Numbered from the stretch's first letter, positions 36,823 through 47,921 are shown. The stretch is 64,000 nucleotides of DNA from Pantoea vagans (GCF_001506165.1 NZ_CP011427.1:1116001-1180000); one strand, 5' to 3'. The notes: generated by a model from the sequence alone, not told the origin. Made by a program: numbers and translations.

Positions 36823-38292
36823 ATGTATCTCGGTATCGATATTGGCACCTCTGAACTCAAGGCTCTGATCATCAACACGCAGGGTGAGATCGTGGCATCA
36901 CAGCATGCAACCTTGAGTGTGCAACGCCCGCATCCTCATTGGGCAGAACAAGATCCCGAACGCTGGTGGCAAGCTTGCACCGACGTGCTGGCCGGTTTAC
37001 GGCAGCAGTCACCGGCGGCATGGTCAGCGGTGCGCGCCATCGGCTTATCGGGCCAGATGCATGGTGCGGTGCTGCTGGACGCTGACGGCAAGGTGCTGCG
37101 TCCGTGCATCTTGTGGAACGACACGCGCAGTGCCGCGCAGTGTGAAGTGCTAAGCAAGTGCTATCCGCAGATGATGGCGATCAGCGGCAATATGATCATG
37201 CCGGGTTTCACCGCGCCAAAATTGCGCTGGGTGGCAGAGCAGGAGCCAGAGATCTTTAGCCGTATCGATAAGGTGTTGTTGCCGAAGGATTACCTGCGCT
37301 GGCGTCTCACCGGACATTTTGTCAGTGAACCTTCCGATGCCGCCGGCACGCTGTGGCTCGATGTGGCGCAGCGTGACTGGTCTGATGAACTGCTGGCGAT
37401 CACCGGCCTGACGCGTGCACAGATGCCAGAACTGGTGGAAGGCTGCGCCGTCAGCGGCAGTCTGAAACCGGCGTTGGCGAGTGAGTGGGGCTTATCCACG
37501 TCGGTGACGGTGGCGGGCGGTGGTGGCGACAATGCCGCATCCGCGGTGGGTGTCGGGGCGGTTAATCCCGGCGATGCTTTTATTTCGTTGGGCACCTCCG
37601 GTGTGATTTTCGTGGTGAATGACCGTTTACAGGCCGATCCCCAATCCGGCGTGCATGCTTTCTGCCATGCGCTGCCGGGACGCTGGCATCAGATGAGCGT
37701 GATGCTCAGTGCAGCCAGTTGCCTGCGCTGGCTATGTAATCTGCTGGCGGTCAGCGAAAGTCAGTTAATGGAGGAGATGGCACAGCTCTCGGCTGAACAG
37801 CGACGCCAGGCCCCCCTTTTTCTGCCTTACCTTTCCGGTGAGCGGACTCCGCACAACGATCCCGATGCATCCGGTTCCTTCTTTAATCTGCGCCACGAAA
37901 CCCCTCGTGCCTTATTGGGTTATGCCGTGATTGAAGGCGTGGCGTTTGGACTGGCGGATGGTCTCGCTGTGTTGGGTGATGCTCAGCATCACATTCAACA
38001 ATGCAGCCTGACCGGCGGTGGCGCGCGCAGCACGCTTTGGGCGCAACTGATTGCTGATGTGCTGCAACTGCCGATAGTGACCCATCCAGCCAGTGCTTCG
38101 GGCGCGTTGGGTGCCGCGCGTCTGGCGTGGCTGGCGGATGGCGGATATGAACAAGAGGTGTGCCTGAAACCGGCTGTGCAAGCGCGTTATCAGCCCGATA
38201 CGGCGCAAGCTGGGGTATTGCAACAGCGCTTGCGCGCGTTCCGCGAACTTTACATTCAACAGCAATGGGTACGCCAGTTGCTGCCTGCATAA
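36823..38292 (+). CDS. dalK: Xylulokinase (D-xylulose kinase)
   Basis: FGGY-family carbohydrate kinase of 489 residues that phosphorylates D-xylulose to D-xylulose-5-phosphate, feeding the pentose phosphate pathway. Typical features are the ATP-loop start YLGIDIGTSELKALIIN, the substrate motif GLSGQMHGAVLLD, the FGGY signature-like MPGFTAPKLRWVAEQEPEIF and the C-terminal LTGGGARSTLWAQLIADVL. It lies 10 bp downstream of the arabitol dehydrogenase, so it acts on the product of that enzyme. It could equally be called xylB-like; the operon context favours dalK. Confidence 0.9.
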   Translation: MYLGIDIGTSELKALIINTQGEIVASQHATLSVQRPHPHWAEQDPERWWQACTDVLAGLRQQSPAAWSAVRAIGLSGQMHGAVLLDADGKVLRPCILWNDTRSAAQCEVLSKCYPQMMAISGNMIMPGFTAPKLRWVAEQEPEIFSRIDKVLLPKDYLRWRLTGHFVSEPSDAAGTLWLDVAQRDWSDELLAITGLTRAQMPELVEGCAVSGSLKPALASEWGLSTSVTVAGGGGDNAASAVGVGAVNPGDAFISLGTSGVIFVVNDRLQADPQSGVHAFCHALPGRWHQMSVMLSAASCLRWLCNLLAVSESQLMEEMAQLSAEQRRQAPLFLPYLSGERTPHNDPDASGSFFNLRHETPRALLGYAVIEGVAFGLADGLAVLGDAQHHIQQCSLTGGGARSTLWAQLIADVLQLPIVTHPASASGALGAARLAWLADGGYEQEVCLKPAVQARYQPDTAQAGVLQQRLRAFRELYIQQQWVRQLLPA

Positions 38293-38311
38293 CGAACAGA
38301 GGATGATGGTG

Positions 38312-39592
38312 ATGCAATCGAACGAATACTGGTTTGGCTTACCGAAGAAGATGTTTTGGGGCTTCCTCGCTATCGCGATTTTCATGGCGGGTGATGGCTT
38401 CGAAATGGCATTCCTGTCGCGCCATATTACCGATATGGGCTTCTCGCCTGCGCAGTCTGCCGTGGTCTTTACTTTCTATGGCCTGGCGGCCGCGCTGGCG
38501 GCCTGGGCCTCTGGTGTGGTGGCCGAATTGATCACCCCACAGCGCGCGATGATGATCGGTTTTGTGCTGTGGATCGTGATGCATGCGCTGTTTATGACGC
38601 TGGGTCTCGGCCTGCGCAACTATCCCTTGATGGTGCTGTTCTACGGCATTCGTGGGCTGGCTTATCCGCTGTTTATCTACTCGTTTATGATGATGCTGGT
38701 GCAGGTCTTACCGCGTGAGAAACTGGCTGCCGCCACGGGCTGGTTCTGGGCGATGTATTCCGTGGGTATTGGCGTGGTGGGCAGTTATCTGCCAAGTCTG
38801 ACTATTCCGATGCTGGGTGAAACGGGAACGTTATGGTTGGCGATCATCTGGGTGGCCTGCGGCGGTGTGCTGGCCTACTTTAGTCTGCGCAATGTGCCGG
38901 TGGATCGCTCCCGTGTCAACCTGCCGATGCGTGATAAAATGACGGAGATGTCGCGTGCGGTGACCATTCTGTTCACCAATCAGCATGTGTTCTACGCTTG
39001 CCTGATCCGCATCATCAACACGCTTTCACTGTTTGGTTTTGCCATCATCATGCCGTTGCTGTTTGTCGATCGTCTCGGCTTCACCATCTCTGAGTGGCTG
39101 CAGATCTGGGCGGTGTTCTTCTTTGTCACCATCTTCACCAACATCTTCTGGGGCATTACCGGCGAGAAATTGGGCTGGATCCGTCAGGTGCGCTGGTTTG
39201 GCTGCCTCGGTATGGCCATCTCCAGTTTGATGTTCTACTACCTGCCGCTGTATGTCGGGCATAACTTCTGGGTGGCGCTGATCCCTGCGGTGATGTTGGG
39301 CATTTTTGTGGCGGCGTTTGTGCCCATGACGGCGGTGTTCCCCACGCTGGAACCCCATCATAAAGGTGCGGCGGTGTCGATTTACAACCTGTCTGCGGGC
39401 CTGAGTAATTTTGTCGCACCCGCCATCGCGTCAGTGATGCTGCCGTTCTTCGATATTGTGGGGGTAGTGTGGGCCTACACCGCGCTGTATGTGTTTGCCG
39501 GCGTGTTGACCTTCATCATTCGCGTGCCGCAACCGGGGCATACCCGTGAAGAGAAAGTCGTGAAGTCACGCGTTGCGGAGCAACGCAGTTGA
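38312..39592 (+). CDS. dalT: MFS polyol permease (D-arabitol transporter)
   Basis: Major facilitator permease of about 426 residues with 12 predicted helices, resembling the ribitol/D-arabitol transporters RbtT and DalT of Klebsiella: YWFGLPKKMFWGFLAIAIFMAGDGFEMAFLSRHI at the N-terminus and GIRGLAYPLFIYSFMMMLVQVLPREKLAAATGWFWAMYS in the middle. I chose the ATG at 38312 because AGAGGA lies 8 bases upstream; ATGs at 38303 and 38306 sit too close to it. It is the last gene of the dehydrogenase-kinase-permease operon. The exact substrate is inferred from context. Confidence 0.82.
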   Translation: MQSNEYWFGLPKKMFWGFLAIAIFMAGDGFEMAFLSRHITDMGFSPAQSAVVFTFYGLAAALAAWASGVVAELITPQRAMMIGFVLWIVMHALFMTLGLGLRNYPLMVLFYGIRGLAYPLFIYSFMMMLVQVLPREKLAAATGWFWAMYSVGIGVVGSYLPSLTIPMLGETGTLWLAIIWVACGGVLAYFSLRNVPVDRSRVNLPMRDKMTEMSRAVTILFTNQHVFYACLIRIINTLSLFGFAIIMPLLFVDRLGFTISEWLQIWAVFFFVTIFTNIFWGITGEKLGWIRQVRWFGCLGMAISSLMFYYLPLYVGHNFWVALIPAVMLGIFVAAFVPMTAVFPTLEPHHKGAAVSIYNLSAGLSNFVAPAIASVMLPFFDIVGVVWAYTALYVFAGVLTFIIRVPQPGHTREEKVVKSRVAEQRS

Positions 39593-39598
39593 AGCAAA

Positions 39599-39624
39599 CC
39601 CGGTGCGTAGAGCTACGCACCGGG
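39599..39624. terminator. Bidirectional terminator between dalT and yfcH
   Basis: CCCGGTGCGTAG (39599-39610) and CTACGCACCGGG (39613-39624) form a long GC-rich hairpin 7 bases after the permease stop and 5 bases before the yfcH stop. It serves two convergent genes; the U-tracts are poor. Confidence 0.7.
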
Positions 39625-39629
39625 ACATT

Positions 39630-40526
39630 TCATCCCGCCACATCCTGTAAAGCTTCCTGTAAATCGTACCAGCGGAAGCCAAAGCCCGACTCCTCCAGCC
39701 GTTTTGGTAACACATGTTGCCCACCCAGCACCAACACGGCCGATTCACCCATCATCAGTTTGATGGCGCTGGCGGGTGTGCGCATAAACGCCGGGCGATG
39801 CATCACGTGGCCCAGGATCGCGGCGAACTGCTCATTACGCACCGCATAGGGTGCCACCATATTAAACGGCCCATTCAGGTTATTATTGTCAATCAACCAG
39901 ATGATGGCGTTCACCAGATCATCAATGTGGATCCACGGCAAATACTGCTTGCCACTGCCTAACGGGCCGCCTACGCCCAGCTTAAAAGGCAGCTTCATTT
40001 TTGCCAGCGCACCGCCTTCTGCTGCCAGTACCACCCCAGTGCGCAACAAACAGACGCGAGTCTGTTCACTCTGCGCGTTCAAGGCCAGGCGCTCCCAGCG
40101 GGCGCACAGGGCATGAGTGAACTCATCGTGCCCAGGATCGTCTTCAGTCAGCACCAGATCGCCGGTATCGCCGTAAAAGCCAGTGGCAGATCCGGAAATC
40201 AAAAAATGCGGTGGATGGCTGCTGGCATGGATCAGCGAAACAATCTGTTCGGTGATCTGCCAGCGGCTTTCACACAGTCGTTGTTTTTGTTGTTCGGTCC
40301 AGCGTTTATCGGCGATAGGTTCGCCCGCCAGGTTAATAACGCCATCAATGCCTTTGAGGTCGGATTGCTGGTTGATGCCAGACCAGAGTGATACGCGCGG
40401 ATCAAGTTTCTCGCGCGCTGTGGCGACATCACGAGTCACAACATTAACCTGATGTCCGAGCATTAGCAGGCGAGGAATCAGGTGGCGACCAATCAGTCCG
40501 GTGCCGCCGGTAATAAGCAGGTGCAT
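39630..40526 (-). CDS. yfcH: TIGR01777 family NAD-dependent epimerase/dehydratase YfcH
   Basis: Extended short-chain dehydrogenase-like protein of 298 residues (E. coli YfcH 297) with the N-terminal nucleotide loop [18 protein letters not shown]. Other family segments are [35 protein letters not shown] and [17 protein letters not shown]. Substrate and reaction are unknown; relatives have been linked to cell division (SulA-like annotation) without firm proof. In E. coli it lies next to hisP, whereas here the arabitol cassette separates them. Confidence 0.9.
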   Translation of the reverse strand: MHLLITGGTGLIGRHLIPRLLMLGHQVNVVTRDVATAREKLDPRVSLWSGINQQSDLKGIDGVINLAGEPIADKRWTEQQKQRLCESRWQITEQIVSLIHASSHPPHFLISGSATGFYGDTGDLVLTEDDPGHDEFTHALCARWERLALNAQSEQTRVCLLRTGVVLAAEGGALAKMKLPFKLGVGGPLGSGKQYLPWIHIDDLVNAIIWLIDNNNLNGPFNMVAPYAVRNEQFAAILGHVMHRPAFMRTPASAIKLMMGESAVLVLGGQHVLPKRLEESGFGFRWYDLQEALQDVAG

Positions 40527-40694
40527 TGTGAGCCTCCTTGTAATTTATTTTCTGCTCAGAATTGATCATAGAAGAGAAGCGCAGGTGTAGCGTGACCCGG
40601 CTTACGCTAATGAAGAAAAAGGGAAAGTTTGTGATGGCTTTAAGGATAAAGATCCGACCAGCGCACCATTGCCTTAGCAGATAAAAATCGGTAA

Positions 40695-41372
<678 letters not shown>

Positions 41373-41482
41373 GCACGAAGAGCCTTGCGGAGGCCAAAAG
41401 AACGCTTTACCTTACCGCACATTCTAATAAGGCATCGCAAACAGGCGCGTGCTGGGCACGCCGAAAACAGAAAGGGTTACGG

Positions 41483-42016
41483 ATGGTGGATCAAACGGCA
41501 GATAACGGTATTGAGTGGGTTGATATCGTTAGTGAAGAGAACGAGGTCATTGCGCAGGCCAGCCGTGCGCAGATGCGTGCGCAGAATCTGCGCCATCGTG
41601 CGACCTATATCGTGGTGCATGATGGTATGGGTAAAATTCTGGTGCAGCGTCGCACGGAAATCAAAGACTTCATGCCGGGTATGCTGGATGCCACCGCAGG
41701 TGGTGTCGTGCAGAGTGGTGAAGACCTGCTGGAATCCGCGCGCCGTGAAGCGGAAGAAGAGCTCGGTATCGCCGCTGTACCCTTTGCCGAACACGGTAAA
41801 TTCTACTTCGAAGACCAACACTGCCGCGTTTGGGGTGGCTTGTTCAGCTGCGTTTCCCATGGCCCGTTTGCCATGCAGGAAGAAGAGGTGGACGAGGTGT
41901 TTTGGATGACGCCGGAAGAGATTACCGCGCGCTGTGATGAATTCACCGATGATTCGCTGAAGGCTGTATCGCTATGGCTGAGCCGCAACAGCGATGCCAC
42001 GCGAAGCCAGTCCTGA
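41483..42016 (+). CDS. yfcD: Nudix hydrolase YfcD
   Basis: Nudix family protein of 177 residues, substrate unknown; relatives include isopentenyl-diphosphate isomerase-like hydrolases. The full Nudix box G-X5-E-X7-R-E-U-X-E-E-X-G-U is at residues 74-96 (ending REAEEELGI). [34 protein letters not shown] precedes it. It is 110 bp downstream of yfcF and followed by a strong hairpin, then by pta in convergent orientation. Confidence 0.92.
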   Translation: MVDQTADNGIEWVDIVSEENEVIAQASRAQMRAQNLRHRATYIVVHDGMGKILVQRRTEIKDFMPGMLDATAGGVVQSGEDLLESARREAEEELGIAAVPFAEHGKFYFEDQHCRVWGGLFSCVSHGPFAMQEEEVDEVFWMTPEEITARCDEFTDDSLKAVSLWLSRNSDATRSQS

Positions 42017-42033
42017 GCTTAGCTGGGATGAAA

Positions 42034-42057
42034 TAAAGGCGCCGAAAGGCGCCTTTA
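42034..42057 (+). terminator. Terminator hairpin after yfcD
   Basis: TAAAGGCGCC (42034-42043), loop GAAA, GGCGCCTTTA (42048-42057): a perfect 10-bp stem closed by a GNRA tetraloop. The U-run is short. Its last bases overlap the start of repeat copy B. Confidence 0.8.
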
Positions 42058-42109
42058 TACCCTTCATACTTCAAGGCCCCATGAGGAGACTCGAATTATT
42101 TTGGGTATA
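42056..42109. repeat. Short palindromic dispersed repeat, copy B (54 bp)
   Basis: Same element as at 1323-1376: same length, 51 of 54 bases identical, same orientation, ends TATACCCTTCATACTTCAAG and GAATTATTTTGGGTATA. It lies between the convergent yfcD and pta, abutting the yfcD terminator. The near identity of two copies 41 kb apart suggests recent spread or gene conversion. Confidence 0.8.
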
Positions 42110-42132
42110 TATTTTTCTCAGGGGAGAAAGCC

Positions 42133-44277
42133 TTAGCCTTCTGCCTGCTGAGACTGAATCGCGGTCAAAGCGATGGTGTAGACAATGTCATCCACAAGGG
42201 CACCACGAGACAGGTCGTTGACTGGCTTACGCATGCCTTGCAGCATCGGCCCGATGGAGATCAGGTCTGCAGAACGCTGTACCGCTTTGTAAGTGGTGTT
42301 ACCGGTGTTCAGATCCGGGAAGATGAACACGGTCGCACGACCCGCAACTGCGGAGTTTGGTGCTTTAGATTTGGCCACGTCTTCCATGATAGCGGCGTCA
42401 TACTGCAGTGGACCATCAATCACCAGGTCAGGACGTTTTTCCTGAGCGATACGCGTGGCTTCACGCACTTTCTCAACGTCGCTACCTGCACCTGAGTTAC
42501 CGGTGGAGTAAGAGATCATCGCCACACGTGGATCGATGCCAAAGGCTTTGGCGGAGTCGGCGGACTGAATGGCGATCTCTGCCAGCTGCTCTGGATTCGG
42601 GTCGGGGTTGATGGCGCAGTCGCCGTAAACCAGCACCTGCTCCGGCAGCAGCATGAAGAAGACGGAAGAGACCAGCGAGCTGTTCGGTGCGGTTTTGATC
42701 AACTGCAACGGCGGACGAATGGTGTTGGCCGTGGTATGAACCGCACCAGACACCAATCCATCCACTTCACCACGTTCCAGCATCATGGTGCCGAGCATCA
42801 CGTTATCTTCCAGCTGCTCCTGCGCTACCACTTCAGTCATGCCTTTGCTCTTACGCAGTTCAACCAAGCGCGGCACATAGTTTTCACGTACTACTTCTGG
42901 ATCAACAATCTCAATGCCTTGGCCCAGTACGACGCCCTGAGCAGCGGCAACGCGCTGGATCTCATCCGGATTGCCCAACAGTACACAAGAAGCAATGCCG
43001 CGCTCGGCACAAATCGCGGCCGCTTTCACGGTGCGCGGCTCGTCGCCTTCTGGCAGCACGATACGTTTGCCCGCTTTGCGCGCCAGTTCGGTGAGCTGAT
43101 AACGGAATGCCGGTGGTGACAGGCGACGGCTGCGTTCAGAGGTGGCCGTCAGTGATTCAACCCAGTCTGCATCAATGTAGCTGGCGACGTACTCCTGCAC
43201 TTTCTCAATGCGTTGGGTATCATCCGCCGGAACTTCCAGATTGAAGCTCTGCAGGCTGAGGGAGGTCTGCCAGGTGTTGGTTTTCACCATAAACACGGGC
43301 AGGCCAGTCTGGAAGGCACGTTCGCACAGGCGAGCGATCGGCGCTTCAATCTGGTAACCGCCGGTCAGCAGCACCGCACCAATCTCAATGCCGTTCATCG
43401 CGGCCAGGCAAGCCGCAACCAACACATCAGGACGGTCAGCCGATGTCACCAGCAGCGAGCCTGGGCGGAAATGCTCCAGCATGTGCGGGATACTACGGGC
43501 ACAGAAGGTCACGGATTTCACGCGACGCGTTTGGATCTCACCTTCGTTAATGATGTCTGCATTCAGATGGCGGCACATGTCGATGGCGCGCGTCGCAATC
43601 AGATCAAAGCTCCATGGCACGCAGCCCAGAATCGGCAGCGGGCTGTTGGCAAACAGCTGCTTAGGATCGATATTGGCGATGTTGGCTTTGGTTGAGTCAT
43701 CAAAGATTTCAGACAGGTCAGGACGGGTACGGCCTTGCTCATCCACGGGCGCATTCAGTTTATTGATGATCACGCCGGTGATATTTTTGTTCTTGCTGCC
43801 GCCGAAGCTACTTTGCGTCAGTTCGATACGCTCTTTCAGCTGAGCAGGGGAATCGTTACCCAGTGCGGTGACAAAGACAATTTCAGCATTCAGGGTTTTG
43901 GCGATTTCATAGTTCAGCGCGGAAGCGAATTGGTGCTTGCGCGTCGGCACTAAACCTTCCACCAGCACCACTTCAGCATCCTGAGCATTGGCATGGTAAT
44001 TGGCGATGATCTCTTCCATCAACACGTCTTGCTGGTTTGAACCCAGCAGCGACTCAACGCGCGACATCTGCAGCGGTTCAGCGGCAGGAATGGCGGAGTT
44101 TTTACGGATGATGGTGGTGGTCTGATCGGGCGCATCGCCGCCCGCACGTGGCTGGGCAATTGGCTTGAACACGCTCAGGCGGACGCCTTTGCGCTCCATG
44201 GCACGGATCACGCCGAGGCTGACGCTGGTCAGGCCGACGCTGGTGCCGGTGGGGATGAGCATGATTGTACGTGACAC
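42133..44277 (-). CDS. pta: Phosphate acetyltransferase Pta
   Basis: Converts acetyl-CoA and phosphate to acetyl phosphate; with AckA it forms the acetate overflow/uptake pathway and sets the acetyl-phosphate pool. The 714 residues equal the E. coli long form. They include an N-terminal P-loop/DRTGG regulatory region ([36 protein letters not shown]) and a C-terminal PTA_PTB catalytic domain (from about 390: [65 protein letters not shown]). The start is GTG at 44277, as I recall for E. coli. It is downstream of ackA with a hairpin between. Confidence 0.97.
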   Translation of the reverse strand: MSRTIMLIPTGTSVGLTSVSLGVIRAMERKGVRLSVFKPIAQPRAGGDAPDQTTTIIRKNSAIPAAEPLQMSRVESLLGSNQQDVLMEEIIANYHANAQDAEVVLVEGLVPTRKHQFASALNYEIAKTLNAEIVFVTALGNDSPAQLKERIELTQSSFGGSKNKNITGVIINKLNAPVDEQGRTRPDLSEIFDDSTKANIANIDPKQLFANSPLPILGCVPWSFDLIATRAIDMCRHLNADIINEGEIQTRRVKSVTFCARSIPHMLEHFRPGSLLVTSADRPDVLVAACLAAMNGIEIGAVLLTGGYQIEAPIARLCERAFQTGLPVFMVKTNTWQTSLSLQSFNLEVPADDTQRIEKVQEYVASYIDADWVESLTATSERSRRLSPPAFRYQLTELARKAGKRIVLPEGDEPRTVKAAAICAERGIASCVLLGNPDEIQRVAAAQGVVLGQGIEIVDPEVVRENYVPRLVELRKSKGMTEVVAQEQLEDNVMLGTMMLERGEVDGLVSGAVHTTANTIRPPLQLIKTAPNSSLVSSVFFMLLPEQVLVYGDCAINPDPNPEQLAEIAIQSADSAKAFGIDPRVAMISYSTGNSGAGSDVEKVREATRIAQEKRPDLVIDGPLQYDAAIMEDVAKSKAPNSAVAGRATVFIFPDLNTGNTTYKAVQRSADLISIGPMLQGMRKPVNDLSRGALVDDIVYTIALTAIQSQQAEG

Positions 44278-44316
44278 TATAGAAACCTCTCAGGTGTTGC
44301 AGACGAGCTAAAACAA

Positions 44317-44340
44317 CTCCGTCAGCCTGGGCTGACGGAG
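44317..44340 (-). terminator. Hairpin between ackA and pta
   Basis: CTCCGTCAGC (44317-44326) and GCTGACGGAG (44331-44340) form a perfect 10-bp stem with a CTGG loop; on the transcribed strand it is followed by TTGTTTTAG. It is likely a partial terminator or mRNA-stabilising element that reduces pta relative to ackA. Confidence 0.65.
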
Positions 44341-44350
44341 AGAAGTGTGG

Positions 44351-45553
44351 TTAGGCAGTGAGACGCGCGGCGTCTTGGGCGATGACCAACTCTTCGTTGG
44401 TTGGGATCACCACAGCCGGGCGAGTGCCTTCTTTGTTGATAAAGCCAGATTTGCCGAAGCGTGCCGCGAGATTGCGCTCGTGATCCACTTCGAAGCCCAA
44501 CAGGCCCAGTTTCGCCAGTGACAGCTCACGCACCATCGCCGCATTTTCACCAATACCGCCGGTGAAGACCACGGCATCCAGACGGCCTTCCATCAGTGAA
44601 GTGTAGCTACCGATGTATTTCGCCAGGCGGTGGCAGAACACATCCATCGCACGCTTGGCATCTTCTTTGGTCGCGTAGTTGTCTTCAACATAGCGGCAAT
44701 CGCTGGTGACTTCGGTGAGACCTAACAGGCCAGACTCTTTGGTCAGCAACTTGTTGATTGCATCAACGGTCATGCCTAGTGCGTCATGCAAGAAGAACAC
44801 GATAGCGGGATCGATATCGCCGCTGCGGGTTCCCATCACCAGGCCTTCCAGCGGGGTCAACCCCATTGAGGTATCCACGCACTGGCCATTGCGGATTGCC
44901 GCAACAGAACCACCGTTGCCCAAGTGGCAGGTAATGATGTTCAGCTCATTGACCGGCTTGTTGAGCATTTTTGCGGCTTCCTGTGTCACATAGTAGTGAC
45001 TGGTGCCGTGTGCGCCATAGCGACGGACGCCGTGCTCTTTGTACAATTTGTACGGCAGTGCATAAAGATAGGACTCTTCAGGCATTGTCTGATGGAATGC
45101 TGTATCAAAAACCGCCACATTCTTATCCGACAGATGTGGGAAGTTCTTCATGGCTTCGTCGATGCCGATCAAATGCGCCGGGTTATGCAGCGGGGCAAAA
45201 GAAGAGGCGTCTTTAATGCCCTGAATCACGGATTCGTCGATGATGACAGATTGAGTCAACTGCTCGCCGCCGTGAACAATACGATGGCCGATTGCAGCGA
45301 TTTGTGCCGAAAGCTCTGGTTTTTGTGCCAGAATGGATTTAACGATGAAGTTCAGCGCTTCACTATGTGCCGCGCCTGCGCCCAGAGGAGCTTCCTGTTT
45401 GCTACCTTCCAGTTTCCACTTGATACGTGCTTCAGGTAAATGGAAACACTCTGCCAGACCTGACAAATATTCGTCACCGGTAGCAGGGTTAAGGATGGCA
45501 AACTTTAAAGAGGAGCTGCCGCAGTTCAGAACCAGTACTAACTTCGTCGACAT
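44351..45553 (-). CDS. ackA: Acetate kinase AckA
   Basis: Interconverts acetyl phosphate plus ADP and acetate plus ATP. It has 400 residues, the E. coli length. Acetate-kinase signatures are [16 protein letters not shown] near the N-terminus and [16 protein letters not shown]. The catalytic region has [40 protein letters not shown], and the ATP site has [15 protein letters not shown] and [15 protein letters not shown]. It is transcribed ahead of pta; the 339-bp gap to the divergent yfbV holds its promoter. Confidence 0.98.
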   Translation of the reverse strand: MSTKLVLVLNCGSSSLKFAILNPATGDEYLSGLAECFHLPEARIKWKLEGSKQEAPLGAGAAHSEALNFIVKSILAQKPELSAQIAAIGHRIVHGGEQLTQSVIIDESVIQGIKDASSFAPLHNPAHLIGIDEAMKNFPHLSDKNVAVFDTAFHQTMPEESYLYALPYKLYKEHGVRRYGAHGTSHYYVTQEAAKMLNKPVNELNIITCHLGNGGSVAAIRNGQCVDTSMGLTPLEGLVMGTRSGDIDPAIVFFLHDALGMTVDAINKLLTKESGLLGLTEVTSDCRYVEDNYATKEDAKRAMDVFCHRLAKYIGSYTSLMEGRLDAVVFTGGIGENAAMVRELSLAKLGLLGFEVDHERNLAARFGKSGFINKEGTRPAVVIPTNEELVIAQDAARLTA

Positions 45554-45892
45554 GGAAGTACCTATTGATTAAATAGTGGCTAAAAATAACGCAATCAGAC
45601 TAACAGCGTAGCCCATGAATGCTGGTAGATTAATGATTAACATCATGCGGTAGTCAAAAAGAGACCGACATGCAAAAAATTTTTGGTAATTTTACGCAGA
45701 TTTTTTAAATCCGCTTAGCGAAACATGGCTCTAAACCGCTCTTTAATTGAGCTGAAGCTTCCGGTAATGTTGCTAAATCGGCGTCAGAATATCTGGTGTC
45801 ACCCGCAAAGACAAAAATTTTTGAAGCGTGTCACGTAAAGTTGTGTAGTTATCAGTTTATTTTAAACATTACAGAATTAGTTGAGGTCTATC
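45554..45892. promoter_or_regulatory. ackA / yfbV divergent control region
   Basis: This AT-rich 339-bp gap has no ORF with a convincing ribosome site. On the ackA strand TGTTAATCAT (45633-45642) matches the ArcA core WGTTAATTAW at 8 of 10 positions, a weak hint of oxygen control. T- and A-runs at 45668-45708 may bend the DNA. Promoter elements could not be placed with confidence. Confidence 0.35.
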
Positions 45893-46345
45893 ATGGCGAA
45901 TGATGCAAGTAATCCAGGCTGGTTCGGCTTATTTCAGCGCGGCCAGCACTACATGAAGACCTGGCCAGCCGACAAACGTCTGGCACCAATGTTCCCTGAA
46001 AATCGTGTGGTGACGGCAACGCGTTTTGCCATTCGCTTTATGCCACCTTTAGCGATATTTACCCTGACATGGCAAATCGCCATGGGCGGCCAGCTCGGCC
46101 CGGCGATCGCGACTGCGCTCTTTGCCTGCAGTTTACCGATGCAAGGGTTGTGGTGGTTGGGTAAACGCTCAGTCACACCATTACCCCCCACGCTGCTGCA
46201 CTGGTTCCACGAAGTGCGGAGCAAACTGGAAGAAGCGGGACAGGCTATCGCACCGGTTGATGGTAAGCCCACCTATCAGGCATTGGCAGATGTGCTCAAA
46301 CGCGCATTTAAGCAACTCGATCGTACTTTCCTGGACGATCTTTAA
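45893..46345 (+). CDS. yfbV: UPF0208 membrane protein YfbV
   Basis: Inner-membrane protein of 150 residues (E. coli 151) with two membrane helices ([23 protein letters not shown] and [22 protein letters not shown]) and cytoplasmic ends. E. coli YfbV has been reported to oppose MatP-dependent insulation of the Ter macrodomain. The ATG at 45893 (TTGAGG upstream) gives the family start [25 protein letters not shown]; an in-frame ATG at 45881 is less likely. It is divergent from ackA as in E. coli. Confidence 0.92.
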   Translation: MANDASNPGWFGLFQRGQHYMKTWPADKRLAPMFPENRVVTATRFAIRFMPPLAIFTLTWQIAMGGQLGPAIATALFACSLPMQGLWWLGKRSVTPLPPTLLHWFHEVRSKLEEAGQAIAPVDGKPTYQALADVLKRAFKQLDRTFLDDL

Positions 46346-46496
46346 ACGACGCACGCGACGCTTCCGCAGAGAATGTGTGCTTGACCCCGGTCTAAATCAA
46401 AGAAAAGTGGTGTGAACGCACACGCATCACTTTCCTTGTGTAATCATTTCTACATTGTTTAAATCTTAAGCGGCCGTAATAGCCCGGGAGAGAACC

Positions 46497-46991
46497 ATGG
46501 AAATGACCCACGCACAGCGACTCATCCTTTCCAATCAGTACAAAATGATGGCCATGCTGGAGCCGGATAATGCCGAGCGCTATCGTCGTTATCAAACCAT
46601 TATCGAACGCGGCTACGGCTTGCAGCTGCGCGAGCTGGATAAAGAGTTTGGCGAATTAACCGAAGCCACCTGCCGCCAGCTTATCGACATCATGGAAATG
46701 CATCACGCACTGCATGTCTCCTGGTCGAACCTGAAAGAACCTCACACCCTCGAAGAGCGCCGCCTGGCGTTTCTCGGTTTTGATGCCGCTACCGAAGCGC
46801 GCTATCTCGGTTACGTGCGCTTTATGGTGAATGTGGAAGGGCGCTATACCCATTTCGATTCCGGCACGCACGGCTTCAATGCGCAAACCCCGATGTGGGA
46901 AAAATACCAACGTATGCTGGCGGTGTGGCACACTTGTCCGCGTCAGTATCATCTTAGCGCGAATGAAATTGCGCAGATTCTCAATGCCTGA
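46497..46991 (+). CDS. yfbU: UPF0304 protein YfbU
   Basis: Cytoplasmic all-helical protein of 164 residues, identical in length to E. coli YfbU; function unknown, with overexpression reported to be harmful in E. coli. The conserved start [63 protein letters not shown] and the C-terminal [14 protein letters not shown] are all intact. GGGAGAG precedes the ATG. It is followed 14 bp later by yfbT, probably in one transcript. Confidence 0.92.
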   Translation: MEMTHAQRLILSNQYKMMAMLEPDNAERYRRYQTIIERGYGLQLRELDKEFGELTEATCRQLIDIMEMHHALHVSWSNLKEPHTLEERRLAFLGFDAATEARYLGYVRFMVNVEGRYTHFDSGTHGFNAQTPMWEKYQRMLAVWHTCPRQYHLSANEIAQILNA

Positions 46992-47005
46992 ATAAGGAGC
47001 AGCGT

Positions 47006-47665
47006 GTGAAGTACAGAGGTTTTCTGTTTGATTTAGACGGTACATTGGTGGATTCATTACCTGTGGTGATTCGCTCATGGTCATTGTGGGGCGAACGCCA
47101 CGGTATCGCAGCGGAAGAGGTTCTGGACTTCATACACGGCAAACCCGCCATCAATTCACTGCGCCACTTTATGGCTGGCCAGTCTGAAGAGGCGATTCAA
47201 GCCGAGTTCCTCTGGCTTGAGCGTCTGGAAGCGGAGGATACCGAAGGGGTTCAAGCTATCCCCGGGGCGAAAGCTCTGCTGGCAACTTTAAATGAGCTGC
47301 ATATTCCTTGGGCGATCGTGACATCGGGCTCGATTCCGGTGGCGCATGCGCGACATAAAGCAGCCGGGCTGCCGATGCCTGAAGTGTTTATTACCGCGGA
47401 GAATATCAAACACGGCAAGCCCAATCCGGAGCCCTATTTGCTGGGTGCTGAGCGCCTGGGTCTGGCCGCCAGCGAATGCGTGGTGGTTGAAGATGCGCCA
47501 GCAGGGATTATCGCCGGTCTGGAAGCGGGTAGCGCTGTAGTTGCGGTAAATGCCCCAGCAGATGCACCGCGCTTGCATGAAGTCACTTATCAGGTAAAAA
47601 CCCTGGAACCGCTGGTGGTGACGCAGGCGGAAAACGGCACCTTTACACTTTCTCTCAACGCTTAA
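47006..47665 (+). CDS. yfbT: HAD superfamily sugar phosphatase YfbT
   Basis: HAD-type phosphatase of 219 residues; E. coli YfbT (HxpA) hydrolyses sugar phosphates with broad preference. The nucleophile/acid motif is Asp9 and Asp11 in FLFDLDGTLVDSLP, motif II is AIVTSGSIPVA, motif III the lysine of KHGKPNPEPY, and motif IV is VVVEDAPAGIIAG. The start is the GTG at 47006, six bases after AAGGAG (46994-46999); a GTG at 47004 is out of frame. It is in line with yfbU. Confidence 0.92.
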   Translation: MKYRGFLFDLDGTLVDSLPVVIRSWSLWGERHGIAAEEVLDFIHGKPAINSLRHFMAGQSEEAIQAEFLWLERLEAEDTEGVQAIPGAKALLATLNELHIPWAIVTSGSIPVAHARHKAAGLPMPEVFITAENIKHGKPNPEPYLLGAERLGLAASECVVVEDAPAGIIAGLEAGSAVVAVNAPADAPRLHEVTYQVKTLEPLVVTQAENGTFTLSLNA

Positions 47666-47679
47666 TTTTTTACTACACG

Positions 47680-47882
47680 CACATAAGTCGAGAAGCCGAC
47701 TGGGGCTGTATAAGGGCGGGCAATCCGCAGCGCTGAATGGAATGAGTATGCCAGGAGAGCCCGCAGGACGCGGGCGAAAGGTGGCGCTGGAACATGGATG
47801 TTCCATCGGCACCGGTCCGTAAGGCCGTCGAATGAAGTGAAGGCACCGCGTAAGCGGCGCGAGGACCGCCAGCACTTATGCA
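47680..47882. other. Unidentified structured non-coding element between yfbT and yfbR
   Basis: A GC-rich block between the convergent yfbT and yfbR with no supported ORF. It contains several hairpins: GCCCGC-AGGAC-GCGGGC (47759-47775); TGGAACAT-GG-ATGTTCCA (47788-47805) extended by GGTG/CACC; and GCACCGC-GTAA-GCGGCGC. A long-range pair CGGTCC (47813-47818)/GGACCG (47863-47868) closes a branched fold. CATAAGT (47682-47688) is inverted at 47874-47880, 199 bp end to end. It may be a dispersed repeat or a structured RNA; I do not recognise the family. Confidence 0.55.
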
Positions 47883-47921
47883 GCTTCAATCGGCGTCATC
47901 GCCAATCCTGAAGTCCCGTCT

